Assembly: GCF_012033695.1 (NCBI RefSeq)
Contig: NZ_JAAVJI010000006.1
Coordinates: 62,001-126,000 of the forward strand
Source of the DNA: Pseudomonas quercus
Lineage (GTDB): Bacteria; Pseudomonadota; Gammaproteobacteria; Pseudomonadales; Pseudomonadaceae
Length of the DNA stretch: 64,000 nt
Direction: 5' to 3'
Part shown: one piece after another, positions 34,122 through 47,462 of the stretch
Numbering within the stretch: position 1 is the first letter of the stretch
How the letters are laid out: each line of letters starts with the position of its first letter
Notes under the pieces: generated by a model
Seen by the model: only the letters and a program-made list of their open reading frames with translations
What the model was told of the DNA's origin: nothing
Databases searched by the model: none
Program-made: the position numbers and the translations under genes

Positions 34122-36068
34122 TCAGATGTCGTCGAAGAACCGCTCATGCCAATCCACGATGGGCTGTGGGGTGTTGAGCTTGGCGCCGTAGATCACTGCA
34201 TAGGACAGCACGTTCTGCACATATTGGCGGGTTTCGTCGAACGGAATGGATTCGACCCATACGTCAAAACTCAGGTGATTCGCACCGCGCAGCCATTGCC
34301 GTACGCGCCCGGCACCTGCGTTGTAGGCCGCAGAGGCTAGCACCCGATTGCCGTTGAACTGCCCGTGTACCACGCTGAGGTACGCCGCGCCTAACTGGAT
34401 GTTGGTGTCAGGGTTGATGACCTGCTGGGGATTGGCCAAAGGAATGCTGAACTTGCGCGCGGTTTCCTTGGCGGTGGCCGGCATGAGCTGCATCAGGCCC
34501 ATCGCCCCTACCGAAGAGCGGGCGTCGTCCATGAACGCACTTTCCTGGCGCGTGATCGCGAACACCCAGCTTGCATGGATGCCGCGCAGCCGCGCTTCAC
34601 GCAGCAAGGTGTCCCGGTGGGCCATGGGGAAGCGGATGTTCAGGTCGTCCCAGTACTGGGCCTGGCTGATGGTGCGGATGGCCGGGAAGTACCAGCCCAT
34701 GTCGTAGGCCAGCTTGGCCTGCGCAACCATCTCATCGCGGTCGAAGTGGCGAGACACGTAATACCATTCACGCCGACCGTCCACGATCTGCCCGCGCTGG
34801 TACAGCTCCATGGCCCGGCGTATGCCTGGGGCGTTACGCACGGCGTTCATCTGTGCCTGGGTCAGGGGCAGCGGCTTGTTGGTCAACTGGTAAGGCACCT
34901 GGGTACGATCGGCCGCCAGGAAGCCATAGAAGTCCCGCTCCTTGGCAACCGCCTTGTAGAGGACGGGTACTTGAGGGTCGGTTGGCCTGGCCAGCTCCAG
35001 TGCGCGGGCCTCCCAGTACTTCCAGCGGTTGGTCTGGGCCAGGCTGGCTGGCAGGCGGCGCGTGAGGTCATAGGCGTCCTGCCAGCGGCCCAGGCGCAGC
35101 AGCAGGCGCAAGCGCCATTCACTAACGGTGTCATCGCGCAGGTCTGGATCGTATTGGGTCATAAGGTCCAGCGCACGCGGGTCGTAGCTTCGCGCCAGCC
35201 CCAGGCCGATGTCCTTGGCGATGGCCACCTTTTCGTCTGCACCGAAGCGCATGGTGGCGGCATAGCTGTCCAGCAGGCCCATGGCCTTTTCCGGATTCTG
35301 CCGCGCCAGACGGCGCAGGCCCAGGCCCACGGCATCTGCCATGGCTTCATCGGCAGGCTGGAAAAGGGCAGGCTTGTCGAGCAGCTCGGGGTTGCGCGCC
35401 ACATCAAGCAGGCGGCGGCCTTGTGCCTGCAAGGTAGGCAGGCCATCCACCAGGCTGCTGGCCAGTGTGTAGTTGCGAGCCTGCGCGGCCAGGCGCACCC
35501 GTTGCCAGCGCTTCTGTTCGGTCAGTTGCCCCTCGGCAGCCCAACGGCCGAACAGCGGGTCGCAGGCCGCCGGCCGGTCCTTGCCACTCAGCCACAGCCG
35601 TTCGGCGTTGGCATACCCTTCGGCGCGCAGGCTAGGCTGGGTGAGCTGATATTGCCCGTACAGGCAGTCCAGCTCGGTGAAGTTGAGCTTGCTGTCGTAG
35701 TATTTGACGAAGGTAGGCCAATCACCACGCTCGGCCAGCATGCGCAGCCAGCGCAGTTTGAGCCAGTTGATCTGGGGCAGGTCGCCGTGGGCGGTGATGA
35801 ACGCTTCCACTTCCTCATCGCTGGCGCCCGGAAGGCGCGCCGTGAGTTCGTCATAGGCCAGGTAGGGCTCCACCGGGTAGTCCACCAGCATGGCCTTGTA
35901 CTGGAAGTAGGGCGCGCTGTTGCCCTTGGCCAATGCGGCCTTGGCCTGGTCGTAATACTGCCGCTGGAGGGTGAGGTCTCCAGCCTGGGCAAAGGGGGTG
36001 AAAGCAAGGGCGCCAAGCAGCAGCGCAGGAACCAATGCGGGAACAAGGCGGGACAGTCGACTGCGCAT
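34122..36068 (-). CDS. slt: Soluble lytic murein transglycosylase
   Basis: A 648-residue periplasmic Slt70-type enzyme. The signal peptide MRSRLSRLVPALVPALLLGA...AQA is cut near residue 29. A long superhelical U/L domain (about 30-470) holds many paired helices. The C-terminal SLT domain has the catalytic glutamate at residue 509 in ITRQESAFMDD and the motif SSVGAMGLMQLMPATA. It cleaves glycan strands with formation of 1,6-anhydromuropeptides, whose recycling involves NagZ (50346-51374). Confidence 0.95.
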   Translation of the reverse strand: MRSRLSRLVPALVPALLLGALAFTPFAQAGDLTLQRQYYDQAKAALAKGNSAPYFQYKAMLVDYPVEPYLAYDELTARLPGASDEEVEAFITAHGDLPQINWLKLRWLRMLAERGDWPTFVKYYDSKLNFTELDCLYGQYQLTQPSLRAEGYANAERLWLSGKDRPAACDPLFGRWAAEGQLTEQKRWQRVRLAAQARNYTLASSLVDGLPTLQAQGRRLLDVARNPELLDKPALFQPADEAMADAVGLGLRRLARQNPEKAMGLLDSYAATMRFGADEKVAIAKDIGLGLARSYDPRALDLMTQYDPDLRDDTVSEWRLRLLLRLGRWQDAYDLTRRLPASLAQTNRWKYWEARALELARPTDPQVPVLYKAVAKERDFYGFLAADRTQVPYQLTNKPLPLTQAQMNAVRNAPGIRRAMELYQRGQIVDGRREWYYVSRHFDRDEMVAQAKLAYDMGWYFPAIRTISQAQYWDDLNIRFPMAHRDTLLREARLRGIHASWVFAITRQESAFMDDARSSVGAMGLMQLMPATAKETARKFSIPLANPQQVINPDTNIQLGAAYLSVVHGQFNGNRVLASAAYNAGAGRVRQWLRGANHLSFDVWVESIPFDETRQYVQNVLSYAVIYGAKLNTPQPIVDWHERFFDDI

Positions 36069-36221
36069 GAGACTTCCGGGAAGCGTACAGATTGGCCGCT
36101 AGCTTAGCCTGTTGCCCTCTGCCCCGGAAGCGTGCCAGGTGTTTCGGCATATGCCGCCCGGCGTTTGCTGTGCGCACGCGGTACATCAGGTAAACTGCGC
36201 ACCGGTTTTTCGGAGAATCTC

Positions 36222-38129
36222 ATGACCCTGCTCAAACTGAGCGATGTTTCCCTTGCATACGGCTCCATGCCGCTGCTCGACAAGGTTTCCTGGCAGATCG
36301 CTCGTGGCGAGCGGGTCTGCATCATCGGCCGCAACGGTACGGGCAAGTCCAGCATGCTGCGGCTGGTACGGGGCGATCGCAAACCCGACGATGGGGATAT
36401 CTGGCGCGCGCCCGGCCTCAAGATCGGCGAGTTGCCCCAGGAACTGCCGCGTGCCGACGACCGTACCGTGTTCGACGTGGTGGCCGAAGGGCTGGCCGGT
36501 GTAGGCGAACTGCTTGCGCAGTATCACCACCTGAGCCAGAACATCGTGACCGACGCCGACCTGGATGCGCTGATGCATTGTCAGCAAGAGTTGGAAGCCC
36601 GTGACGGTTGGCGCTTGCAGCAACTGGTGGACAGCACCCTGAGCCGGTTGCAGTTGCCCGCAGACAAGACCCTGGCCGAGTTGTCGGGGGGGTGGCGCCG
36701 CCGGGTACTGCTCGCCCAGGCCTTGGTGTCCGAGCCTGACCTGCTGCTGCTCGACGAACCCACCAACCATTTGGACATCGGCGCCATCGCCTGGCTTGAA
36801 GAAGCGCTGGCCGGGTTTGGCGGCGCTGTGCTGTTCATCACCCACGACCGGGCCTTCCTGCAGAACCTGGCAACACGCATTCTGGAGCTGGACCGCGGTC
36901 ACCTGATCGACTGGAATGGCGACTACGCCAGCTTCCTGGTGCACAAGGAAGCCGAGCTGGCTGCCGAAGAAACGGCGAATGCCCTGTTCGACAAACGGCT
37001 GGCTCAGGAAGAAGTGTGGATTCGCCAAGGCATCAAGGCCCGGCGTACCCGCAACGAAGGCCGTGTGCGTGCGCTCAAGGAGCTGCGCGTGGAGCGGGGC
37101 GAGCGCCGCGAGCGCCAGGGCAAGGCCAACATCCAGCTGGACGTGGCAGACAAGTCCGGCAAGCAGGTAATTGCGCTGGAGAACGTCAGCTACGCCCATC
37201 CAGGCGGGCCGTTGCTGGTCAAGGACTTCTCCATGGTGTTGCAGCGCCAGGACCGTATCGGCCTGCTGGGCGCCAACGGCACCGGCAAAACGACGCTGCT
37301 CAAGCTCATGCTGGGCGACCTTCAGCCTACCGGCGGGAAGGTAGACCAGGGTACGAAGCTGGAAGTGGCCTATTTCGACCAATTGCGCATGCAGCTGGAC
37401 CTGGAGAAGACCGTGATCGATAACGTGGCCGAAGGCCGCGACTTTATCGAGATAGACGGGCAGAACCGCCACGTACTCAGTTATCTGGGCGATTTCCTGT
37501 TCAGCCCCCAGCGAGCACGTACGCCGGTGAAGGCACTGTCGGGAGGCGAGCGCGCACGCCTGCTGCTGGCCAAGCTGTTCAGCAAGCCAGCCAACCTGCT
37601 GGTGCTGGACGAACCCACCAACGACCTGGACGTGGAAACCCTGGAGCTGCTTGAAGAAGTACTGTCCAGTTTCAAAGGCACCGTGCTGATGGTCAGCCAC
37701 GACCGGGCCTTCCTGGACAACGTGGTCACCAGCACCTTGGTCTTTGAAGGTGATGGGCAGGTGCGCGAATACGTAGGCGGGTACCAGGATTGGATTCGCC
37801 AGGGTGGCTCCGCCAAGCTGCTGGGCGTTAAGGAAACCAAGCCCCAGAAGGCCGAGCCTGCGCCAGCTGCGCCGGCGGCGGCCCCTGTTGCTGCTGCCCC
37901 TGCACCTGCCAAGAAGAAGCTCAGCTACAAGCTTCAGCGGGAACTGGAGGCGCTGCCTGGGCAGATCGAAGCCATGGAAGCGCAGATTGGCGACGTACAG
38001 GCCCAGATCGCTTCACCGGCATTTTACCAGCGGCCTGCTGCGGAGACCGCCGCCGTGCTGGCAAGCCTGGAAGACTTGCAGGCTCGCCATGATGTGTTGG
38101 TAGAGCGGTGGGCCGAACTGGACGCCTAA
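36222..38129 (+). CDS. uup: ABC-F ATPase Uup
   Basis: A 635-residue duplicated ABC-F ATPase without membrane domains. Walker A motifs are GRNGTGKSSM and GANGTGKTTL; signature motifs LSGGWRRRV and LSGGERARLL; Walker B strings LLLDEPTNHLD and LVLDEPTNDLD. A charged linker (EVWIRQGIKARRTRNEGRVR) lies between the halves. The C-terminal alanine/proline-rich hinge and coiled coil (about 555-635; LQRELEALPGQIEAMEAQIG) are the Uup feature that binds DNA or ribosomes. The ATG at 36222 follows cggagaat. The end of the gene runs into three in-frame GCCTAA copies. Confidence 0.94.
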   Translation: MTLLKLSDVSLAYGSMPLLDKVSWQIARGERVCIIGRNGTGKSSMLRLVRGDRKPDDGDIWRAPGLKIGELPQELPRADDRTVFDVVAEGLAGVGELLAQYHHLSQNIVTDADLDALMHCQQELEARDGWRLQQLVDSTLSRLQLPADKTLAELSGGWRRRVLLAQALVSEPDLLLLDEPTNHLDIGAIAWLEEALAGFGGAVLFITHDRAFLQNLATRILELDRGHLIDWNGDYASFLVHKEAELAAEETANALFDKRLAQEEVWIRQGIKARRTRNEGRVRALKELRVERGERRERQGKANIQLDVADKSGKQVIALENVSYAHPGGPLLVKDFSMVLQRQDRIGLLGANGTGKTTLLKLMLGDLQPTGGKVDQGTKLEVAYFDQLRMQLDLEKTVIDNVAEGRDFIEIDGQNRHVLSYLGDFLFSPQRARTPVKALSGGERARLLLAKLFSKPANLLVLDEPTNDLDVETLELLEEVLSSFKGTVLMVSHDRAFLDNVVTSTLVFEGDGQVREYVGGYQDWIRQGGSAKLLGVKETKPQKAEPAPAAPAAAPVAAAPAPAKKKLSYKLQRELEALPGQIEAMEAQIGDVQAQIASPAFYQRPAAETAAVLASLEDLQARHDVLVERWAELDA

Positions 38130-38141
38130 GCCTAAGCCTAA
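38124..38141 (+). repeat. Three tandem GCCTAA hexamers at the uup stop
   Basis: GCC TAA repeats three times from the last sense codon of uup, giving stop codons at 38127, 38133 and 38139 in the uup frame. It looks like replication slippage that created redundant stops. Confidence 0.9.
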
Positions 38142-38149
38142 GCTTGGGG

Positions 38150-38179
38150 CAGGGTCAGGCCTTATCGGTCTTGACCCTG
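38150..38179. terminator. Stem-loop shared by uup and the universal stress gene
   Basis: CAGGGTCA (38150-38157) pairs with TGACCCTG (38172-38179) around a 14-base loop. One arm includes the stop codon of the convergent usp gene. It probably terminates uup and could protect the usp 3' end. Confidence 0.5.
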
Positions 38180-38607
38180 TCCAGTTTCACAGCCAACACA
38201 TCGCAGGGTGCGCCGTGCAATACATCATTGGAGGTTGAGCCCAACAGCAGGCCCAGCCCGTGGCGCCCGTGGCTGCCCACGATGATCATGTCGCACGCCT
38301 GCTCCTTGGCCAGCTTGTGGATTTCCTGACGTGGTTGGCCATAGGTCAGGTGGCAATACTGTTCTTCAATTTCCGGGTACTTGGCCCGTAGGGCGAGCAT
38401 TCGGGCCTTGGCTTGATCGAATTGCTGCTGTTGGAGCTGAGACAGGTCCATTGGCACATCGCCGCCGAACGCCATCGCCATGGGCTCCACGATATGAACC
38501 AGGGAGAGTGTTGCCCCAGTGCCTGCGGCAAGCACGCTAGCTCGCTTGATGACCGGGTCGCATTCCTCGGTCAGGTCCACGGCGACGAGGATATGTTGAT
38601 AGGACAT
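38155..38607 (-). CDS. Universal stress protein (UspA family)
   Basis: A 150-residue single-domain UspA-family protein. The N-terminal strand and helix are YQHILVAVDLTEECDPVI; the C-terminal ATP-binding motif is MIIVGSHGRHGLGLLLGSTS followed by HGAPCDVLAVK, fitting G-2x-G-9x-G(S/T). It is therefore likely an ATP-binding member. The ATG at 38607 has tggag nine bases upstream; the longer frame (38625) does not. Cytoplasmic. The specific stress is not evident from its neighbours. Confidence 0.93.
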   Translation of the reverse strand: MSYQHILVAVDLTEECDPVIKRASVLAAGTGATLSLVHIVEPMAMAFGGDVPMDLSQLQQQQFDQAKARMLALRAKYPEIEEQYCHLTYGQPRQEIHKLAKEQACDMIIVGSHGRHGLGLLLGSTSNDVLHGAPCDVLAVKLDRVKTDKA

Positions 38608-38706
38608 GGCGGTTGCTCCAGGCAAAGGTATGACTTGATTATGGCCCTTTCAAGGTGGACTTGTTCAGTCCGCCGAGGGGTTGTTTGTTAATTGCGGGAG
38701 AGTTCT

Positions 38707-39150
38707 ATGACGGTCCTTATAGTCGTGTCAATCCTGGCGGTGATTTTAAGTCCGCTGGCGTGGCTGCGGCCGTCTCGAAAACAGAGTGGTCGCATGGCCT
38801 GCCGAATGCATGCCCGCGCTCTAGGGCTGGGCATGCAGTTGGCGCCTCAGCAATGGCCCCACTGGATGCCAGCACACCTGCCTACACCTGCGGCCCAGTA
38901 CCACAGGCCCCGGCCAGCAACGGCCAGCGGGGAATGGACCTGGTGGCAGCCGGAGCCCGGTCGTTGGGTCAATCAGTGGCGTGAAGACTGCCCGCCGTCG
39001 CCCTTGCTGGACCAGCTTCGCTCACTGCCAGGGGATGTGTGGAAGGTACAGGCGGAGCGGCGAATGGTGAGCGCCATCTGGGGCGAGGGCGCGGGTATAG
39101 ACCAGGCCGAGCGCCTGGATAGCGTGCTCAGGTCCCTGGCAAGCACGTAG
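38707..39150 (+). CDS. Uncharacterised membrane-anchored protein
   Basis: A 147-residue protein I do not recognise. It starts with a single N-terminal hydrophobic segment, TVLIVVSILAVILSPLAWL, followed at once by RPSRKQSGR, so the anchor is N-in with positive charges flanking it. A tryptophan- and proline-rich middle (PQQWPHWMPAHLPTP; GEWTWWQPEPGRWVNQW) and a helical C-terminus (IDQAERLDSVLRSLA) follow. GGGAGAG precedes the ATG. It diverges from the usp gene and is convergent with the chemoreceptor, with 2 bases between stops. Composition resembles genuine coding sequence for this genome. Confidence 0.7.
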   Translation: MTVLIVVSILAVILSPLAWLRPSRKQSGRMACRMHARALGLGMQLAPQQWPHWMPAHLPTPAAQYHRPRPATASGEWTWWQPEPGRWVNQWREDCPPSPLLDQLRSLPGDVWKVQAERRMVSAIWGEGAGIDQAERLDSVLRSLAST

Positions 39151-39152
39151 CA

Positions 39153-40787
39153 TCAGACACGGAACTGTCGCAGCGCCGCATTGAGCTGCTCGCTCAGGGC
39201 TTTCATGTCCACGCTGGTACGGCTGGATTGCTCGGCGGCACTGGCGGTGTCTTGGGACAGCTCGGTGGCCTGGGCTACATTTCCGTCGATGTCTTCGATC
39301 GCCTGGCGCTGTTGCGCCGTGGCGGTGGCAATAGCACTGTTGAGGGTGTTCAGGTTACGCAACCCCTGCACCACCCATTCAAGGCTGCGACCGGCGTCAC
39401 TGGCCAGATCGATGGTGAGCTGCGAGGCCTGGCTGCTTTCATTGATCACGTTCACCGCCGCCTCGGAATGATGCTGCAAGCGTTCGGTCATGGCCTGGAT
39501 CTGCGCCGTAGACTTCTGGGTACGCTGCGCCAGCAACCGGACTTCATCCGCCACCACAGCAAACCCACGGCCTTGTTCGCCTGCCCGGGCCGCCTCAATG
39601 GCCGCGTTGAGGGCCAGCAAGTTGGTTTGCTCTGCAATGGCGCTGATAACGTCTAACACACCGCCTATTTCTGTGCTTTCTTCCGATAGCGTACGAATCA
39701 CCTTAACGGCCTGGGCAATGGTGCCAGACAACTGATCGATCTGACGAACGCTGTTCTCAATGCTTGCTTTCCCTTCGCGGGCCTGTGACTCGGCAGTATG
39801 CATTTCACTGGCAGCCTGTTCAGCCGTGCGTGCTACCGCTTGGACGCCTTGGGTCACATCAGTCATGGCCGTGGCCACCAGGTCCATTTGCGCACATTGG
39901 TGCGCACTGCTGGACTGGGCCTCAAGGGCGGTGGTACCCAAGGCCTGCGCAGAACGGCCAAGCTGGTCTGCAGACGCCTGAAGGTGGCCGATCAGCCCGC
40001 GCATTTTCCGCGTAAAGCCATTGAAGTGCCGGCTTAACTGGGTGATTTCATCATTGCCGCTGGCCTGAAGCTCCTGGGTGAGGTCACCTTCGCCGCTGGC
40101 GATATTAGCCAGGGCGGTCACAGACGCCTCAAGCGGTCGGACAATGCTGCGGGCTATCAGAATGATCGCTAGCGCCAGTGCAAATGCGATGAACAGGCCG
40201 GCTACGGCCACCTGGATCGCTTGAGCCACAAATTCGGCCTCCACATCATCCACGTACACGCCAGAGCCGATCACCCAGCCCCATGGCTGGAACAGTTGTA
40301 CGTAGGAGGTCTTGGCCACTGGCGCAGTCGCACCCGGTTTGGGCCAGCGGTAGTTCACCATGCCGGCACCCTTGGCTTTGGCAAGGGCTACCATTTCATT
40401 GAAAACGGCAAACCCGTCCGGGTCCCGGATAGCGGACAGGTCCTGGCCTTCGAGCTTGCTGTTGGTGGGGTGCATCACCATCACCGGGCGCAGGTCGTTG
40501 ATCCAGAAATAGTCTGTACCGCCGTAGCGCAGGCCGCGGATAGCCGCAATGGCTTGCTGCTGGGCTTGGCCCTGAGTGAGCGCCCCGGACTTTTCCAGCC
40601 CGTTGAAGTACTCCAGCAGGCCAGTCGCGGTCTGCACCACATGCATGGTTTTCAGCGCCTTGGCACGGTAGAGGTCGTCATGAATCTGCTTGAGCATTAC
40701 CAGGCCCAGCGCCGCGACCATGCCCACCGCCAGTACCAGGATCAACCACAGCCGTCGGCTGATGGAAAAATTGCGTAACAGGTTCAT
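39153..40787 (-). CDS. Methyl-accepting chemotaxis protein with single Cache domain
   Basis: A 544-residue chemoreceptor. The N-terminal helix ([20 protein letters not shown]) and a periplasmic single-Cache domain (about 35-190; [20 protein letters not shown] and [12 protein letters not shown]) are followed by a second helix (~192-212), HAMP and a long signalling coiled coil. The highly conserved hairpin tip is [20 protein letters not shown]. Cache domains with the YFWIND...MHP pattern commonly bind small carboxylates such as acetate, propionate or pyruvate, so an organic-acid ligand is plausible but unproven. Divergent from fadB. Confidence 0.93.
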   Translation of the reverse strand: MNLLRNFSISRRLWLILVLAVGMVAALGLVMLKQIHDDLYRAKALKTMHVVQTATGLLEYFNGLEKSGALTQGQAQQQAIAAIRGLRYGGTDYFWINDLRPVMVMHPTNSKLEGQDLSAIRDPDGFAVFNEMVALAKAKGAGMVNYRWPKPGATAPVAKTSYVQLFQPWGWVIGSGVYVDDVEAEFVAQAIQVAVAGLFIAFALALAIILIARSIVRPLEASVTALANIASGEGDLTQELQASGNDEITQLSRHFNGFTRKMRGLIGHLQASADQLGRSAQALGTTALEAQSSSAHQCAQMDLVATAMTDVTQGVQAVARTAEQAASEMHTAESQAREGKASIENSVRQIDQLSGTIAQAVKVIRTLSEESTEIGGVLDVISAIAEQTNLLALNAAIEAARAGEQGRGFAVVADEVRLLAQRTQKSTAQIQAMTERLQHHSEAAVNVINESSQASQLTIDLASDAGRSLEWVVQGLRNLNTLNSAIATATAQQRQAIEDIDGNVAQATELSQDTASAAEQSSRTSVDMKALSEQLNAALRQFRV

Positions 40788-40932
40788 GAACGGTCTCCGG
40801 GCTGTGGTGCAACAGGGCAGGGCAACGGCACTGGCAGTATCAACGGTGTCGGCGGCACGCCCGGCAAACTTGAGCGAAGGGGCGAGTGATTGACAATCTT
40901 CGGCTTTTCGCTGAAGGTGTGCACACCCGAAT

Positions 40933-40959
40933 CAAACGGGCGTATGAATCGGTCGTTTG
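40933..40959. promoter_or_regulatory. Two abutting PsrA-like boxes upstream of fadBA
   Basis: CAAAC-gggc-GTATG (40933-40946) and GAATC-ggtc-GTTTG (40946-40959) each match the (G/C)AAAC-N4-GTTT(G/C) PsrA pattern in one perfect half and one degenerate half. They sit 94 bases before the fadB start. PsrA is encoded 9 kb away at 49581. Confidence 0.6.
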
Positions 40960-41052
40960 TCACCGTATCCATTCCCCGAACGCGTGCCGGCGGGTAAGCC
41001 GCAAGGCTGCTCTGGCACGTCTCGTTCAGCTTCCATTCCTGGAGATCAGTTG

Positions 41053-44406
<3,354 letters not shown>

Positions 44407-44420
44407 TCGCAGTGGTGGTG

Positions 44421-44448
44421 AAAACCGGGGCCTCGTGCCCCGGTTTTT
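44421..44448 (+). terminator. Rho-independent terminator of fadBA
   Basis: AAAACCGGGG-cctcgtg-CCCCGGTTTTT: a 10-bp stem, 7-base loop and T-run beginning 15 bases after the fadA stop. Confidence 0.93.
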
Positions 44449-44479
44449 GTTTCAAGTATTTTCAAATGAGAGGCGGCAT

Positions 44480-44731
44480 ATGCTGTTACAACCTGGCATC
44501 TATCGGCACTACAAAGGGCCGGAGTACCGTGTATTCGGCGTTGCGCGCCACTCGGAGACCGAGCAACAGGTGGTCTGCTATCAAGCGCTATACGGAGAAT
44601 TTGGCCTCTGGGTTCGCCCTTTGGACATGTTTATGGAGTCGGTAGAGGTTGACGGCGAGCAGGTCCCGCGCTTTGCTTTGGTGCAAGCCGAGGCGAGCCT
44701 TTTTGAATCGGCACCGAGTAGTGGCGTTTAG
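44480..44731 (+). CDS. DUF1653 protein
   Basis: An 83-residue DUF1653 protein. The diagnostic string is YRHYKGPEYRVFGVARHSETE followed by VVCYQALYGEFGLWVRPLDMF; the beta-rich fold is seen across proteobacteria but its function is unknown. I start at the ATG at 44480 behind gagagg; the long frame from 44333 runs through the fadA end and terminator and is not credible. Position between fadA and topA is conserved in pseudomonads. Confidence 0.88.
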   Translation: MLLQPGIYRHYKGPEYRVFGVARHSETEQQVVCYQALYGEFGLWVRPLDMFMESVEVDGEQVPRFALVQAEASLFESAPSSGV

Positions 44732-44740
44732 TTACTACGC

Positions 44741-44769
44741 TTGACCTCGCTCAGTTGCCACTATATATA
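44741..44769 (+). promoter_or_regulatory. Sigma-70 promoter of topA
   Basis: TTGACC (44741-44746), 17-bp spacer, TATATA (44764-44769), about 60 bases before the topA ATG. A near-consensus housekeeping promoter with a GC-rich stretch right after the -10 (gcgggg), which could make it sensitive to supercoiling. Confidence 0.7.
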
Positions 44770-44828
44770 GCGGGGCCTCGAAAGGCGTCGCCGCCTTTTC
44801 TTTCTGTTTTTTAGGAATCTTCCGATCC

Positions 44829-47438
44829 ATGGGAAAATCGCTGGTCATTGTGGAATCCCCGGCCAAGGCCAAGACGATCAACAAGTACCTGGGCAACCAG
44901 TACGTGGTGAAGTCCAGTATCGGCCATATCCGAGACTTGCCCACCAGCGGTTCGTCCACCACCAAGGAGCCCGCTGCTCGCAAGGCCAAGACGGCTGGCG
45001 AAGCGCCCACCCTTACGCCCCGGGAAAAAGCCCGGCGGCAATTGGTGGCACGCATGGGGGTAGATCCCGACCACGGCTGGAAGGCCAAGTACGAAATTCT
45101 TCCAGGCAAGGAAAAAGTCATCGAAGAGCTGCGCAAGCTCGCCAAGGATGCCGACACCATCTACCTCGCGACCGACTTGGATCGCGAAGGGGAGGCCATT
45201 GCCTGGCATCTGCGCGAAGCCATTGGCGGTGACGACAGCCGCTACAAGCGCGTGGTATTCAACGAGATCACTAAAAAAGCTATTCAGGAAGCGTTTTCGC
45301 AGCCTGGCCAGCTAGACATCGACCGCGTAAACGCTCAGCAAGCGCGTCGCTTCCTCGACCGCGTAGTGGGCTACATGGTGTCCCCGCTGCTGTGGCAGAA
45401 AATCGCCCGTGGCCTGTCTGCCGGCCGTGTCCAGTCCGTGGCAGTGAAACTTGTGGTGGAGCGCGAGCGCGAAATCCGGGCGTTCATTCCTCAGGAGTAC
45501 TGGGAGCTGCATGCAGACCTGGCCAGTTCCAAGGCCAAGGTCCGCTTCGAGGTGGCACGTGAGCATGGCGAAGCGTTCAAGCCGCTCAATGAAGCCCAGG
45601 CCATGGCCGCCGTGGCCAAGCTCAAGGCTTCCAGCTACAGCGTGGCCAAGCGCGAAGACAAGCCCACCAGCAGCAAGCCGTCGGCGCCCTTCATCACGTC
45701 TACCTTGCAGCAGGCGGCCAGCAACCGGCTTGGTTTTGGGGTAAAGAAAACCATGATGATGGCCCAGCGCTTGTACGAGGCGGGCTACATCACTTACATG
45801 CGTACCGACTCTACCAACCTGTCGGTAGATGCGCTGGACATGGCGCGTGCTTACATCGAAAGCAACTTTGGCAAGCAATACCTGCCAGCGAGCCCTAATG
45901 TCTACGGCAGCAAGGAAGGCGCTCAAGAGGCGCACGAAGCCATCCGCCCTTCGGATGTCAACCTGCACCCCTCGCAACTCAGCGGCATGGAGCGGGATGC
46001 CGAGCGGCTGTATGAGCTGATCTGGCGGCAGTTCCTGGCCTGCCAGATGCCACCGGCGCAATACCTCTCCAGTACGATCACCGTGTCCGCAGGTGACTTT
46101 GAGTTGCGCGCCAAGGGCCGAATTCTCAAGTTCGATGGCTATACCAAGGTGCTGCCTCAGGTCAGTAAGCCTGGCGAAGATGACGTGCTGCCGGATATGG
46201 CGCAGGGTGAAGCCCTGAAGCTGCTTGAGCTGGACCCTACCCAGCACTTCACCAAGCCGCCGGCACGGTTCTCGGAAGCCAGCCTGGTCAAGGAGATGGA
46301 AAAGCGTGGCATCGGCCGGCCTTCTACCTATGCCGCCATCATCTCTACCATCCAGGATCGGGGCTATGTGACGTTGCACAATCGCCGGTTCTATTCGGAA
46401 AAGATGGGCGATATTGTGACCGAGCGCCTGGGTGAGAGCTTTGCGAATCTGATGGATTACGGGTTCACCGCCGGTATGGAAGAGCACCTGGACGACGTCG
46501 CCCATGGTGAGCGCGATTGGAAAAACGTGCTGGACGAGTTCTATGACGACTTCCGCAGCAAGCTGGAGGTCGCCGAAGCCAGCGAAAACGGTATGCGCGC
46601 CAACCAGCCGACCCTCACCGATATTCCCTGCAAGGAATGTGGCCGGCCCATGATGATCCGTACGGCGTCTACCGGGGTTTTCCTGGGATGCTCCGGATAC
46701 AGCCTGCCGCCCAAGGAGCGTTGCAAGTCCACGCTTAACCTGGTGCCTGGGGATGAAATTGCCGCCGACGATGAGGGTGAGTCTGAATCTCGCGTGCTGT
46801 TGAACAAACACCGTTGCCCAATCTGCGCCACGGCGATGGATGCTTACCTGCTGGACGAAAAACGAAAGCTCCATATCTGCGGTAACAACCCGGACTGCCC
46901 AGGTTATGAAATTGAGGAAGGCAGCTTCCGCATCAAGGGCTACGAAGGGCCAAGCATTCAGTGCGACAAGTGCGGCAGTGAGATGCAGCTCAAGACCGGC
47001 CGGTTCGGCAAGTTCTTCGGCTGTACCAACGCAGCCTGTAAAAATACGCGCAAACTGTTGAAGAACGGTGAAGCAGCACCGCCAAAAATGGATGCGGTGA
47101 AGATGCCGGAGCTCAAATGTGAAAAGGTGGATGACACCTATGTGCTGCGTGACGGTGCTTCGGGCCTCTTCCTGGCCGCCAGCCAGTTCCCAAAGAACCG
47201 TGAAACCCGCGCGCCTCTGGTACGCGAGCTGCTGCCTCACAAGGACGAGATCGACCCCAAGTACCACTTCTTGTTTGACGCACCTGTAAAAGACCCAGAA
47301 GGGCGCTTCTCGGTTATCCGTTACAGCCGTAAGAACAAGGAGCAATACGTACAGACCGAGGTTGACGGCAAGCCAACGGGTTGGCGCGCCTTCTTCGACG
47401 GCAAGGCGTGGAAGGTTGAAGACAAGCGTTCAAGCTAA
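44829..47438 (+). CDS. topA: DNA topoisomerase I
   Basis: An 869-residue type IA topoisomerase that relaxes negative supercoils. The Toprim domain begins [19 protein letters not shown], with the acidic [13 protein letters not shown]. The active-site tyrosine is residue 323 in [12 protein letters not shown]-terminal zinc-ribbon repeats follow with CX2C pairs (CKECGRP, CPICATA, CDKCGSE). Full length for Pseudomonas. The ATG at 44829 follows ttaggaat. A perfect-looking sigma-70 promoter precedes it. Confidence 0.97.
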   Translation: MGKSLVIVESPAKAKTINKYLGNQYVVKSSIGHIRDLPTSGSSTTKEPAARKAKTAGEAPTLTPREKARRQLVARMGVDPDHGWKAKYEILPGKEKVIEELRKLAKDADTIYLATDLDREGEAIAWHLREAIGGDDSRYKRVVFNEITKKAIQEAFSQPGQLDIDRVNAQQARRFLDRVVGYMVSPLLWQKIARGLSAGRVQSVAVKLVVEREREIRAFIPQEYWELHADLASSKAKVRFEVAREHGEAFKPLNEAQAMAAVAKLKASSYSVAKREDKPTSSKPSAPFITSTLQQAASNRLGFGVKKTMMMAQRLYEAGYITYMRTDSTNLSVDALDMARAYIESNFGKQYLPASPNVYGSKEGAQEAHEAIRPSDVNLHPSQLSGMERDAERLYELIWRQFLACQMPPAQYLSSTITVSAGDFELRAKGRILKFDGYTKVLPQVSKPGEDDVLPDMAQGEALKLLELDPTQHFTKPPARFSEASLVKEMEKRGIGRPSTYAAIISTIQDRGYVTLHNRRFYSEKMGDIVTERLGESFANLMDYGFTAGMEEHLDDVAHGERDWKNVLDEFYDDFRSKLEVAEASENGMRANQPTLTDIPCKECGRPMMIRTASTGVFLGCSGYSLPPKERCKSTLNLVPGDEIAADDEGESESRVLLNKHRCPICATAMDAYLLDEKRKLHICGNNPDCPGYEIEEGSFRIKGYEGPSIQCDKCGSEMQLKTGRFGKFFGCTNAACKNTRKLLKNGEAAPPKMDAVKMPELKCEKVDDTYVLRDGASGLFLAASQFPKNRETRAPLVRELLPHKDEIDPKYHFLFDAPVKDPEGRFSVIRYSRKNKEQYVQTEVDGKPTGWRAFFDGKAWKVEDKRSS

Positions 47439-47462
47439 CAGGCGTCACGCCCGGAGGTTTAC

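Noticed and set aside
40957..41052. N-terminal extension of FadB from the longest frame
   Set aside because: It would start inside the PsrA boxes and has no homology; the ATG at 41053 has GGAGAT in front.
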